From JAMQPK01 sp963782595 (GTDB taxonomy: Bacteria > Acidobacteriota > Vicinamibacteria > Vicinamibacterales > JAMQPK01): a DNA stretch of 64,000 nt. Under the pieces are notes generated by a model that saw only the letters and a list, made by a program, of their open reading frames with translations, was not told where the DNA came from and ran no database searches. The DNA lies in assembly GCA_963782595.1 (NCBI GenBank), contig CAWAKJ010000005.1:744001-808000 (forward strand), read 5' to 3'. Numbering within the stretch: the stretch's first letter is position 1; each line of letters opens with the position of its first letter. Positions 53,140 to 61,585 of the stretch are shown here, one piece after another. The position numbers and the translations under genes were made by a program.

Positions 53140-53370
53140 GAAACAGGAGATCAGGAGATTAGGAGGTAAAACGCCAAACGCGGCGTCGCGACGAGCGCAA
53201 TGGCTTGCATCAGTGTGACCTCTGCGAGGTGCGTCAGCGGTCTCTGCCGGGAGGCATCGACGTCGTGGGCCGCGAACGCGGCCCACGCCTCGCGCGCCAA
53301 CGGCGCGACGTCGATGCAGCGCTCTGTGTCTCTGCGTTGAGACATCCTCCTGATCTCCTAATCTCCTTGT
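53140..53370. repeat. Composite intergenic element B (empty form)
   Basis: Flanked by AGGAGATCAGGAGATTAGGA on the left and CCTCCTGATCTCCTAATCTC on the right. The core is GTGGGCCGCGAACGCGGCCC then CGCGCGCCAACGGCGCGACG, bounded by CATCGACGTCG and CGACGTCGATG. Same core, inverted, as element A (30691-30950) but without the ~66-bp hairpin. It lies between convergent genes; no coding sequence in 53111-53376. Confidence 0.8.
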
Positions 53371-53376
53371 TTGCTT

Positions 53377-54111
53377 TTACTTCGGCGTGGCGACGAATTT
53401 ATAGCCCACACCTCTGATGGTCAGCAGGTGCCGGGGCCGGGCGGGCTCTTTTTCGATGTACTTCCGCAGCCGGGCGACGAAGTGGTCGATGGCCCGGGTG
53501 TCGGTGTCTTCGCGCAGGTTCCACACATCCTCGAGCATGTTCTTGCGCGACACGGCTTTGCCTTCGTGTTGCACGAGATAGCGCAGCAGGTTCGTTTCCA
53601 TCAACGTCAGCGGGTACTTCCGCCCGGCGGCCTGCAGTTCCTGCGCGTCGAAGTCCACGATCTTGCCCGCGAAGCGAAAGACCTCCGGGCCGGCCCGTGG
53701 TGTGGGCGCCGTCCGATTCGCGCCGCGCGCGGCCGTGTGCCATGCGTGCCGCCGGAGCAGCGCGTTGATGCGCGCGATGAGAATCGACAGCTCGAACGGT
53801 TTCGGCAGGTAGTCGTCCGCGCCCGCTTCGAATCCGCGCAGCACATCTTCGGCCCGGCCGCGCGCGGTCAGCATGAGAATCGGGGTCAGCCAGCCTTTCG
53901 CGCGCATGCGTGACGCCACCGCAAATCCGTCGAGTCCGGGCAGCATGACATCGAGGACGACCAGGTCGATAGCCGACGGGTCTGATGCCAGCTCTTCGAG
54001 CGCCCCTTCTCCGGTCTCTTTCAACGTCACCTCGTGGCCGTCGGCCTCGAGATTGAAGCAGAGCCCCGAGGCGATGTGCGCTTCGTCTTCGACGATGAGG
54101 AGCCTGGACAT
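53377..54111 (-). CDS. OmpR/PhoB-type response regulator
   Basis: A 244-residue regulator. Receiver: VEDEAHIASG, phosphoacceptor in VVLDVMLPGLDG, LTARGR and KPFELSILIARI. After a linker, the winged-helix output has YPLTLMETNLLRYLVQHEGK, VSRKNMLEDVWN and DHFVARLRKYIEKEPARPRH, then GVGYKF. It lies two bases after its kinase partner, so it forms a two-component operon with 54114-55034. Signal and targets unknown. Confidence 0.95.
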   Translation of the reverse strand: MSRLLIVEDEAHIASGLCFNLEADGHEVTLKETGEGALEELASDPSAIDLVVLDVMLPGLDGFAVASRMRAKGWLTPILMLTARGRAEDVLRGFEAGADDYLPKPFELSILIARINALLRRHAWHTAARGANRTAPTPRAGPEVFRFAGKIVDFDAQELQAAGRKYPLTLMETNLLRYLVQHEGKAVSRKNMLEDVWNLREDTDTRAIDHFVARLRKYIEKEPARPRHLLTIRGVGYKFVATPK

Positions 54112-54113
54112 GT

Positions 54114-55034
54114 TTAGAGCAGCGAGCGCCCGCTGGGAGCAGAGGGCAGTTCGAGGGTGAACGTGGCGCCGCGTCCTACGCCGTCACTCTGCGCGAATGC
54201 ACGGCCGCCGTGCCGCTTGGCGGTCTGCGCCACGATGAACAGGCCGAGACCGGTTCCCTTGACCCGTTGCGTCAGCGCCCACGGCGTGCGGTAAAAGCGG
54301 CCGAAGATCCGCTTGGTCTCGTTTGGTGGAATGCCGATGCCCTGATCGCGCACGCGGACGACCGCGAGGTCCTGCTCTCCCTTGCCCACCTCGACCTGCA
54401 CGCGTACGTCTTCGCGCGAATACTTCACGGCGTTATCCAGAAGGTTGAGGACGGCGCCGCGCAGATGATCGGGATCGCCCAGCACATCGACTGGTTCGTT
54501 GGGCGCCGCGACCATACGGAGCGCCTGATCGGCGAGATGCCGCTGCGACTTCGTCACGGCGATGCATTCCTCGACGAGCGCCTTCAAATCGACACGGACC
54601 TGCTGGAACGGCACGCCGCCTTTCCGGCCGGCGGCAAGGACCTGCTCGATGAGATGCAGCAGGCGATCGCTGTCCTGCAGCATGACATCGTAGAACTCGT
54701 GCCGCTTGCTCTCGTCAACGATCGTGCTGCGAGACTTGAGTGTCTCGAGATGGAGGCGGATGGATGTGACCGGCGTCTTCAACTCGTGTGTGACGGCATT
54801 GACGAACGCATCATGCTGCTCGTTTCGCCGGATCTCGCGGACGAGGAACGTTGTGTTGAGGATGAGCCCCGTGATGATGGCCGCAAAGACCAGGCTGCCG
54901 ACCAGCAGCGGCACGATTTCGCGCAGGGTGAGGACGACCCACCCGACATTCAGCGCGACGGCCAGCGCGACCAGGCAGACGCAGAAGGTGACGAAGAAGG
55001 CGATGACGCCTTGGCGCCCAGGGGCGACGAGCAT
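54114..55034 (-). CDS. Membrane sensor histidine kinase
   Basis: A 306-residue HisKA/HATPase protein. ATG 55034 is used; the longer frame upstream is a shadow of the desaturase gene. Two membrane helices (GVIAFFVTFCVCLVALAVAL and LLVGSLVFAAIITGLILNTT) leave almost no periplasmic loop, so it may sense membrane state. H-box HELKTPVTSIRLHLETLK, N-box NLLDNAVKYS, G1 DQGIGIPPNE, F-box FGRFYRT and G2 GTGLGLFI are all present. It lies downstream of a fatty-acid desaturase, which would suit a membrane-fluidity circuit; inference. Confidence 0.93.
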   Translation of the reverse strand: MLVAPGRQGVIAFFVTFCVCLVALAVALNVGWVVLTLREIVPLLVGSLVFAAIITGLILNTTFLVREIRRNEQHDAFVNAVTHELKTPVTSIRLHLETLKSRSTIVDESKRHEFYDVMLQDSDRLLHLIEQVLAAGRKGGVPFQQVRVDLKALVEECIAVTKSQRHLADQALRMVAAPNEPVDVLGDPDHLRGAVLNLLDNAVKYSREDVRVQVEVGKGEQDLAVVRVRDQGIGIPPNETKRIFGRFYRTPWALTQRVKGTGLGLFIVAQTAKRHGGRAFAQSDGVGRGATFTLELPSAPSGRSLL

Positions 55035-55057
55035 GTCGCCTGTAACTATAGATCCAG

Positions 55058-55906
55058 CTACGCCGCGGCTTCGAGGTCTGAATCTACCGAGGCTCGTCGC
55101 ACATGGGTGGCGAATCCGAGCAGTTCGAGCGCTCGAATATGCCAGTAGGTGATGTCCACTTCGTACCATGCCAGCCCGTGCGCGGCGGATGTGGGATGCG
55201 CGTGGTGGTTGTTGTGCCAGCCTTCCCCGAAGCTCAGCGCCGCCACCCACCAGCTGTTACGCGAATCGTCGCGCGTCGCGAACCGGCGAGACCCCCACAT
55301 GTGCGTGGCCGAGTTCACGAGCCAGGTTGCGTGAAGGCCGACGGTCGTGCGAAGGAATACTCCCCACAGCACCCAGTTCCACCCACCCAGCGCGAGCAGC
55401 ACCAGGCCGAGAGCGGTCAGGGGAATCCAGTGATACTTGCTGATCCAGACATGGAAGGGATCTTTGCCGAGGTCGGGCGCGTATTTCGCTGTGATGGTGT
55501 TGTCGTTGTGCATCGCATCGCCGAACAGAATCCACCCCATGTGCGCCCAGAACCCGCCGTGCTGCGGCGTGTGCGGATCGTGCTCGGTGTCCGAATGCTG
55601 ATGATGCTTGCGATGCGTCGCTACCCAGAAGAGCGGGCCGCCTTCGAGCGCCAGCGTGGCGCAGAGGGTCAGGAAATATTCAATGGGCTTGGGAGTCTTG
55701 TATGACCGGTGCGTGAGCAGCCGGTGATACGCCATCCCGATGCCCAGCGAGAGCGAGATGTAATACGTCACGAGAAAGACCGCCAATCCCGCCCAGGTGA
55801 ATTCAAAGAGCGCCCAGACCGCGCCGATGTGGAACAGCGTCATGAAAAAGGCTGTCGACCACGACAACTTACTGTAGCGCCCAGGCTGGACTGCGACTGA
55901 TGACAA
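55058..55906 (-). CDS. Acyl-CoA/lipid desaturase (delta-9 type)
   Basis: A 282-residue integral membrane di-iron desaturase. The three histidine boxes are HRLLTH, HRKHHQHSD and HNNHHAHP, with further conserved GLAWYEVDITYW. Membrane spans flank the boxes (e.g. LFEFTWAGLAVFLVTYYISL). It introduces a cis double bond into fatty acyl chains. The sensor kinase/regulator pair follows 23 nt downstream on the same strand, suggesting one transcript. Confidence 0.93.
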   Translation of the reverse strand: MSSVAVQPGRYSKLSWSTAFFMTLFHIGAVWALFEFTWAGLAVFLVTYYISLSLGIGMAYHRLLTHRSYKTPKPIEYFLTLCATLALEGGPLFWVATHRKHHQHSDTEHDPHTPQHGGFWAHMGWILFGDAMHNDNTITAKYAPDLGKDPFHVWISKYHWIPLTALGLVLLALGGWNWVLWGVFLRTTVGLHATWLVNSATHMWGSRRFATRDDSRNSWWVAALSFGEGWHNNHHAHPTSAAHGLAWYEVDITYWHIRALELLGFATHVRRASVDSDLEAAA

Positions 55907-56009
55907 GTGTGTGCTCCTGTTGTTTGTCGGAAGAAATGCCCCATGACGATACCAAGGCGCAGGGACGACGATTGTAAGACTTCTGTAAGCGACCTAATTG
56001 CCTTGAGAA

Positions 56010-57903
56010 TCAGGTATTTACGGCCGTATAGCCGCGGGCTTGCAGGTTGAAGAGGGTCGCGTACATTCCGCCGTGGCCGAGGAGCGCCTGATGCGTGCCG
56101 GACTCGACGACTTTGCCGTCGTGCAGCACGATGATGGTGTCGGCCAGCCGGACTGTCGAGAAGCGATGGGAAATGAGGAGCGAGATGCGATTGGCGCCGT
56201 GCTCGCGGAGGCGGTCGATCATTGCCGCTTCGGCGATGGCGTCGAGCGCGGCCGTCGGCTCGTCGAAGATCTGCACTGAGGCCGGGCGGAAATACAAACG
56301 CCCGAGCGCCAGCCGCTGCCACTGCCCGCCCGACAGCTGCCGGCCACCCGGAAACAGCCGCCCAAGCATCGTCTCGTAGCGCTCGGGCAGATCGTTCACG
56401 ACTTCGACGGCGCCGGATTTGTCGCCCGCAAGTTGTATGGCGGCATCCTCGTGCAGCTTGTCAGTACCGACTGAGCCCGATGTTTTCGCGCGCGGTCATC
56501 TGATACTGGCCGTAGTCCTGAAAGATGATGCTCATCTCTCGCTGCACGCTGCGCGGGTTGAAGCGCGACGCGTCGATGCCATTCAGAAGGATCCGGCCGG
56601 CGGTCGGCTCGAACAGGCGAGTCACGAGCTTGACCACCGTCGTCTTGCCGGCGCCGTTTTCGCCGACGAGCGCGAGTGCCTGCCCCTTGCTGATGCGGAA
56701 CGAGACGTCGGAGAGCACATCGCGTTCGGTCAGCGGGTACCGGAAGCTGACGCCGTCGAATTCTATGGCGTCGATTGGGCCCTGCCATTCCTCACCTTCG
56801 TCGAGATCGCGCGACGGCAGCTCGAGAAACTCGAACAGGTTGCGCATGTAGAGCAGGCTCTCGTAGATGCCGGTGATGCCGTTGAGCAGCGACGCGAACT
56901 GAGTCTGGATTTGCAGGATGCCGCCGACAAACAGTGAGAAATCGCCGACCGTAATCGTGCCCTCCGCGGCGCGTCTCAGTACGGTGAGCGTGGCGAAGGC
57001 GATGAGCAGCGCAGAGCCGAGCGTGGCGGCGAGGCCCCACGCACTGCGTCTGGCCAGCAGGCTGACGAACTGCGCGCGGAATTTCTTGTAGTACTCCTGC
57101 CAGCCGTCGAGCAGATATTGCTCGAACCCGAACAGCCGCACTTCCTTGACGAGCGAGTCCGAGGTGAGGATCGATCCGAGATAGTTCTGGTGCCGTGCGT
57201 CGGTCGCGCGGCGGCGCATCACGCGGTATCCCTCGGCGCCAAAGCGGCTCGAGACGATGACACCCGGGATGCTGGCGAGGAGTACCAATGGCAACACCTG
57301 CCATCCGAGCCGCGCCATCAGACCGCCGATCGACGTCAGGGTGATGATCGCCTGGCCGATGCCGATGACCTGGAACATCACGCCAAGCGGGCGGGAGCCG
57401 ACTTCGTTGTAGGCGTTGCGGAGAGCGTCGTACGTTTCGGCGTTCTCGAAGCTTTCCACATCGAGCGCCGCGGCCTTGCCGAGGATTCGCAGGCTGATGC
57501 GATTCTGCAGTGTGTCGCCCAGCAGCTCGCGCGACGTGTTGTAGATCGTCTGCACGAGTGAAGACGCGATCGTGATGCCGACCTGCAGGGCGAGCAGCAT
57601 CGCGAGCCGGCGATAGGCCGCGTCTGCGCTTTGCACCCCTCCAGCGATGGCGCGCGCAACCTCATCGATGAGCAGCTTACCGACCCAGAGGGTTGCCGCC
57701 GGTACGAGCGCGAGTACAACACTGAGAACGAGAATCAGCGAAAAGAGACCCGCGCTCGCAGACCACACCAGTCCTGCCGTTGCCCGCAGGTCGGCGAGCA
57801 TCTGACGTGTGCGCGCGCGCAACGGAATCGCCGGGTCGGGCCGTGGCGGTCGCGCCGCCGCATGGTCTTTGGGCACTGCGGCGATCGTACTCGACCGTCC
57901 CAA
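56010..57903 (-). pseudogene. ABC exporter (fused permease-ATPase), single-base frameshift in ATPase domain
   Basis: Two frames (56461-57903 and 56010-56399) make one ~630-residue half-transporter. The first has six membrane helices, Walker A LVGENGAGKTTVVKL and the Q-loop IIFQDYGQYQMTARENIG. The second has signature LSGGQWQRLALGR, Walker B VQIFDEPTAALD and the H-loop LLISHRFSTVRLAD. At AGTCGGTACTGA (AGTACC at 56463-56468 on the plus strand) an in-frame stop arises. Dropping one G gives LSRTDKLHEDAAIQLAG and continues into the second frame. Start is TTG 57903, or GTG 57873. Without correction the ATPase cannot work. Confidence 0.88.
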
Positions 57904-58024
57904 ACTGGCAACAGCGAAGCGTCAGAATCGGGACATTTTGCTGAGAATTTCACGCGCGGGATGCGGCACGCGGGTTGCTCTCCAGTCCATATCGCCGGCC
58001 GCGGGCCGGTCCCTGGAGGCGCTC

Positions 58025-59046
58025 ATGCTGGTACGAGGCCGATCCACAACCGCGCTCTGCCTGAGCGTGATTTCGTATCTTTTCACACCGGCGATCGCCA
58101 AACATCCGGATGCGGCGCCGGCGAGATTAAGAACGTAGTGTCCGGCTTTAGCCGGACCGTCAACGTCAACGTCACCGCCACCGTTCCCCGCATTGCACTC
58201 ACCTGCGATCGCAGCGTGATTAATCCTGACAGTTACGCGATGGCGACCATTGGTCAGGCGCGTACTCTGCTGAGCGACCGTACGGATTTCTGGGACGCCT
58301 TCAAGATCAACAAGCACGTCAGCGCGCTCGCCGACCTGAACCTCGACGCGCAGGAGCTCGCCGCGCGCGCGCTCGAGCGCGATCGGCGCAACATGATGGC
58401 GCAGAGCATCCTTGCCCGCCAATACGCCATTCTCGGTTGGGAGCGCGAGGCCGTCGACGCATGGGCTCGGGTGATTGGGAGCGGTGGCGTCGTGGTGTGG
58501 ACGGCGACGCTTTACGACGTCGACTCCAAGAGCATTTTCCTGATGTCCTTCGGCCGTGATGCCGTACGAATCTACAGAATGGGCCAGTTCACCGGAGCGA
58601 TTGAGCGTCGCCTCGGATTTGCAAAGTTTCCCCAACCCTCAGAGAGCGCGTTTTACGAAGCGACCGCGGGCTGCCCGAATGCGTCCGTCGCGCCAGTGGC
58701 GACCATCCCCTGGAGCCAGGTGAAAGAGCTGCGCTCGGGCAACTGGGTGCTCTGGTTCAAGCTTGCGCAGCCTGTAGCCGTGACGTCCGATCGAGGCAAT
58801 CGAAAGACACTGCGCGAGATCAAAGTGAACCTGCACGGTGAAACCGGCGTCGTGAAGATCCTTGCCGAACGGAACCCGGATTTCGATCCAGGGTGGGATG
58901 ACGAAAGCGAGGCGTTCAAAAACGTCCGCGGCATCGGGCTCGGCCCGTGGGATTACAACCGCCGCATGCGCGACCTGATCCTGACGTTTGCGGAACCGGC
59001 GGCGCACATCAAGAGGACGTCGGCGGGCAGGGGAGCGGGTTGGTGA
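58025..59046 (+). CDS. Secreted protein of unknown function, split by a REP insertion
   Basis: ATG 58025 opens a signal peptide (MLVRGRSTTALCLSVISYLF, then TPAIA) that ends in a stop within the REP at 58133-58158. The remaining protein is in another frame from VNVNVTATVPRIALTCDRSV to 59046, with ATG 58240 the first usual start in it. The shift equals insertion of 26 bp: removing exactly the REP joins PAR-LR to VNVNV in one frame of ~330 residues. The mature part (NLDAQELAARALERDRRNMM, then WSQVKELRSGNWVLWFKLAQ and GLGPWDYNRRMRDLILTFAE) matches no known family. As written, the product would not be exported. Confidence 0.7.
58133..58158 (-). repeat. REP-like 26-bp palindrome, copy 6
   Basis: ACGTAGTGTCCGGCTTTAGC plus CGGACC, the reverse complement of copies 1, 4 and 5, located inside the secreted-protein gene. 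Confidence 0.9.
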
Positions 59047-59051
59047 TGCTT

Positions 59052-59236
59052 GTCATGGCAGAGGGCAGAGGGATGATGGCAGCGGGAAGAGGAGCGGGAT
59101 GGTGATTCACCCGTGAGGTCTGTCAGGGCAGATGGATGAGGGCAGATGGCAGAGAAGATTCATATCATGGCAGAGGGCAGAGGGATGATGGCAGAGAGTA
59201 CGATCTGCCATCTGCCCTCATCCATCTGCCCTGACG
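59052..59236. repeat. GGCAGATG word satellite with perfect 32-bp inverted repeat
   Basis: 59122-59153 (GTCAGGGCAGATGGATGAGG then GCAGATGGCAGA) is exactly complementary to 59204-59235. The 50-bp interior is also made of GGCAGAGG words. It lies between convergent genes and may terminate both. Confidence 0.85.
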
Positions 59237-59243
59237 GGCGTCA

Positions 59244-59501
59244 CTAATCCGCAGAGTGCTCGTGGCGCCGCACCTGGGCGATCGCCTTCTCGGTCTCGCG
59301 CTCGTCGATGTCGTTCTGCTCGCGAGCGTCCCGAAAATCGGGCGGTTCGGGTGGCAGGTAGCTGACCTTGTCGGAGTCGTTCGGCAATACAGGGCCGCCC
59401 TGCCTTACAGCCTCGTCGTACCCTGCGTTCTGTTCGGGCGTGTGCTGCTCGCGTTGAATGCGTTCCTGCCGTTTGGCGCCAGTCTCTTTACGCACGGCCA
59501 T
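59244..59501 (-). CDS. Small hydrophilic protein (85 aa)
   Basis: ATG 59501 has GGAG eight bases upstream and overlaps the end of the SDR gene by 14 nt. The product is highly charged and apparently disordered: MAVRKETGAKRQERIQREQH, later EAVRQGGPVLPNDSDKVSYL and REQNDIDERETEKAI. No family recognised. Tight overlap and a ribosome site support a real gene. Confidence 0.65.
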   Translation of the reverse strand: MAVRKETGAKRQERIQREQHTPEQNAGYDEAVRQGGPVLPNDSDKVSYLPPEPPDFRDAREQNDIDERETEKAIAQVRRHEHSAD

Positions 59502-60210
59502 TGCTTTTGCTCCATCTGAATGCGACCCCCGCGGCCACTGCACCGGCCGCGAGCAAGGGAAGCGCACGGCCGACCGCTGAGGTCGACGCACGCGTGTAGG
59601 CGCTGCTGCTCATCGTGTAGCGCGACGTCGGGCCTCGCCGGTGGCCGTCGCTCTGAGCGGTATACAACGAGTCGATTTCGTCGTTCGGCTCCGCGCGCTT
59701 CTGCTGCGTGAACGCCGTCGCCTCGAGGTAGGTCTTGATCGCCCACGGTGCGACTGTCCCCATCCCGCTGAGGAGCCTCGCCGCGCCACCCACGAGCACT
59801 TCCCGCATCGGATGCTCGGCGCATTTCAAAATCGCGCGCGCGACTTCTTCGGGTGGGTAGACCGGTGGCATCAGCTCCGGCTCGGCGTCCATATGCGAGC
59901 GCGCATGCTCGATGAACGGCGTATTGATGGACCCTGGCTTTACGAGCGAAACGGAGATAGGAATACCGTCGTGCTCGAGCTCCATGCGGAGCGCGTCGGT
60001 GTAACCCTTGACGGCATGTTTGGCAGCCGAGTAGATGCCCATCAGCGGCGTGGCTCGATCGCACGCGACGGCTCCGACGTTGATGATGGCGCCTCCACCG
60101 GAGCGCAGATGGCGCGCGGCGGCCATTTCGGCTGTCGTCAGACCGATGCCGCTGGAGGCGCCCGTAATGACCATGACCTGGTCAGAGAGGGGCTTGAGGT
60201 GGAGTTTCAT
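59488..60210 (-). CDS. Short-chain dehydrogenase with internal deletion
   Basis: A 240-residue SDR-like protein from ATG 60210. The N-terminal cofactor motif TGASSGIGLTTAEMAAA is followed at once by RHLRSGGGAIINVGAVACDR, YSAAKHAVKGYTDALRMELE and VKPGSINTPF. In full-length relatives ~90-100 residues (strands beta2-beta4 with the NAG motif) lie between AEMAA and RHL, so an in-frame deletion has removed half of the Rossmann fold. The YxxxK pair remains. The C-terminal tail has one hydrophobic segment (LPLLAAGAVAAGVAF). Activity is doubtful. Confidence 0.8.
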   Translation of the reverse strand: MKLHLKPLSDQVMVITGASSGIGLTTAEMAAARHLRSGGGAIINVGAVACDRATPLMGIYSAAKHAVKGYTDALRMELEHDGIPISVSLVKPGSINTPFIEHARSHMDAEPELMPPVYPPEEVARAILKCAEHPMREVLVGGAARLLSGMGTVAPWAIKTYLEATAFTQQKRAEPNDEIDSLYTAQSDGHRRGPTSRYTMSSSAYTRASTSAVGRALPLLAAGAVAAGVAFRWSKSNGRA

Positions 60211-60242
60211 ATCCGGTACCAGCAGCAACTCTGGTACCGGAT
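60211..60242. promoter_or_regulatory. 12-bp inverted repeat before SDR gene
   Basis: ATCCGGTACCAG (60211-60222) and CTGGTACCGGAT (60231-60242) with an 8-nt loop, directly abutting the SDR start codon. It could be an operator or a leader hairpin. The GGTTCTA word satellite at 60249-60287 follows. Confidence 0.5.
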
Positions 60243-60285
60243 ACCGCGGTTCTAGGTTCTAGGTTCTAGGTTCTGGGGTTCTGGG

Positions 60286-60858
60286 TTACTTTGCCGCCCC
60301 CCGGCCGCGCATACCGCGTTCGGTCGATGGCGGGACCATCCCTTTGGTCCGCATGTAGACCGTCAGAATCCCGTATTCCTCGTTGCCATGGACGATCAGG
60401 TTCGCGAGCACACCGCCGCGCGAGGCCTCGTTCTGGCCCTGGCGCACGAGCTCGAGCGCGCTCTGGTCGGTCAGGTTCGCAAACGCCGGATCGCAGAACG
60501 CGAACGAATCGGCGAGCGCCTTGATGATCTCGTCTCGCGTCTTCATCGTCTGCTCGAGGTTCTGACCCTGATGGGGATTGGGCTCGCCCTTGGCCGCCGA
60601 ACACGCGTTGAACTGCGAGTTGGCGACGTGCGCCAGCTGGGCGCCAAAGACGCGGATGTCCTTTGACGGCGTATAGCCGTAGTCGGCCTCACCGAATTTC
60701 TGCGCGGTTTCGGTGAGATTCATCTTCAAGGTGGCGTACGACCGCCGCAGCTGTTCGCTGAGCGGAATCTTTTGCCCACCTTGCGCAGCCGGCGCCTGCG
60801 CCTGAGCCGTTGCCGCCGTCAGAACGCACGCAAACATCAGACAGACCACTACTTTCAT
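60286..60858 (-). CDS. Secreted DinB-like protein
   Basis: A 190-residue protein with signal peptide MKVVVCLMFACVLTAATAQA. The mature part has the DinB/YfiT four-helix-bundle pattern: LRRSYATLKMNLTETAQKFG, YTPSKDIRVFGAQLAHVANS, and LIVHGNEEYGILTVYMRTKG, with His residues at the usual metal positions (AQLAHV and VHGNEEYG). Periplasmic DinB-like proteins are numerous in Acidobacteriota; function unknown. Confidence 0.85.
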   Translation of the reverse strand: MKVVVCLMFACVLTAATAQAQAPAAQGGQKIPLSEQLRRSYATLKMNLTETAQKFGEADYGYTPSKDIRVFGAQLAHVANSQFNACSAAKGEPNPHQGQNLEQTMKTRDEIIKALADSFAFCDPAFANLTDQSALELVRQGQNEASRGGVLANLIVHGNEEYGILTVYMRTKGMVPPSTERGMRGRGAAK

Positions 60859-60955
60859 ACACGCTCCTTCTGGAGGTTTTCGAGAGTGGTCACTCTACCA
60901 TCTAGAGATCCTGAGATCTAGAGATCTAGAGACCAGTGCACCCTATAATGCCCAC

Positions 60956-61585
60956 ATGAATCGCGAAACTGCGGTTTCCCGTCGGGAGGTCCTGAAGCGG
61001 CTGGGGATGGCTGGCGCGGCGATGCTCGCCCTGCCCGAGTTCAGTCGCGTCCTGTCGTTCAGGCAGCGCGTGTTCGCACAGACGCCAGCGTTGAGCCCTG
61101 CCGAATCGGCGACATTGGCCGCCGTCTGCGCCCGAATCATTCCCAGCGACGAGAACGGGCCCGGCGCTACAGAAGCACGCGCGGCCTCGTACATCGATCG
61201 CGCGCTCGGCGGATGGCTCGCCACGTCACGTGCCGACTACACCGCCGGTCTCGCAGCGATCGATACGACGGCGCGGGCGGCGGGCACCGGACGGTTATTC
61301 GTCGACCTTACGGCTGCCCAGCAGGATGCCGTGCTCGCCGCGATGGACGGGACCCCGTTCTTCGCGCTGGTACGCGCGCACACAATCCAGGGGACGTTCT
61401 GCGATCCCGCGTACGGCGGAAACGCAAACTTCGTCGGATGGGATCTGCTGGGGTACCCGGGTGTCCGCCTGAACGTGACCGCCGCCGATCAACGCATGAG
61501 CGGGTACGCCAAGCCGGTTCGGCGGTCGGCGTACGACTACGCGATGTTTGCGGCAACGACACATGAGGCTGGCGATGCCCATTAA
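60956..61585 (+). CDS. Gluconate 2-dehydrogenase subunit 3-like protein
   Basis: A 209-residue small subunit with a Tat signal (SRREVLKRLGMAGAAMLALP). The mature part has LSPAESATLAAVCARIIPSD, NGPGATEARAASYIDRALGG and QQDAVLAAMDGTPFFALVRA, as in the gluconate_2-dh3 family. It overlaps the GMC dehydrogenase gene by 11 nt. In such complexes the Tat-bearing small subunit carries the flavoprotein to the periplasm. Confidence 0.92.
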   Translation: MNRETAVSRREVLKRLGMAGAAMLALPEFSRVLSFRQRVFAQTPALSPAESATLAAVCARIIPSDENGPGATEARAASYIDRALGGWLATSRADYTAGLAAIDTTARAAGTGRLFVDLTAAQQDAVLAAMDGTPFFALVRAHTIQGTFCDPAYGGNANFVGWDLLGYPGVRLNVTAADQRMSGYAKPVRRSAYDYAMFAATTHEAGDAH

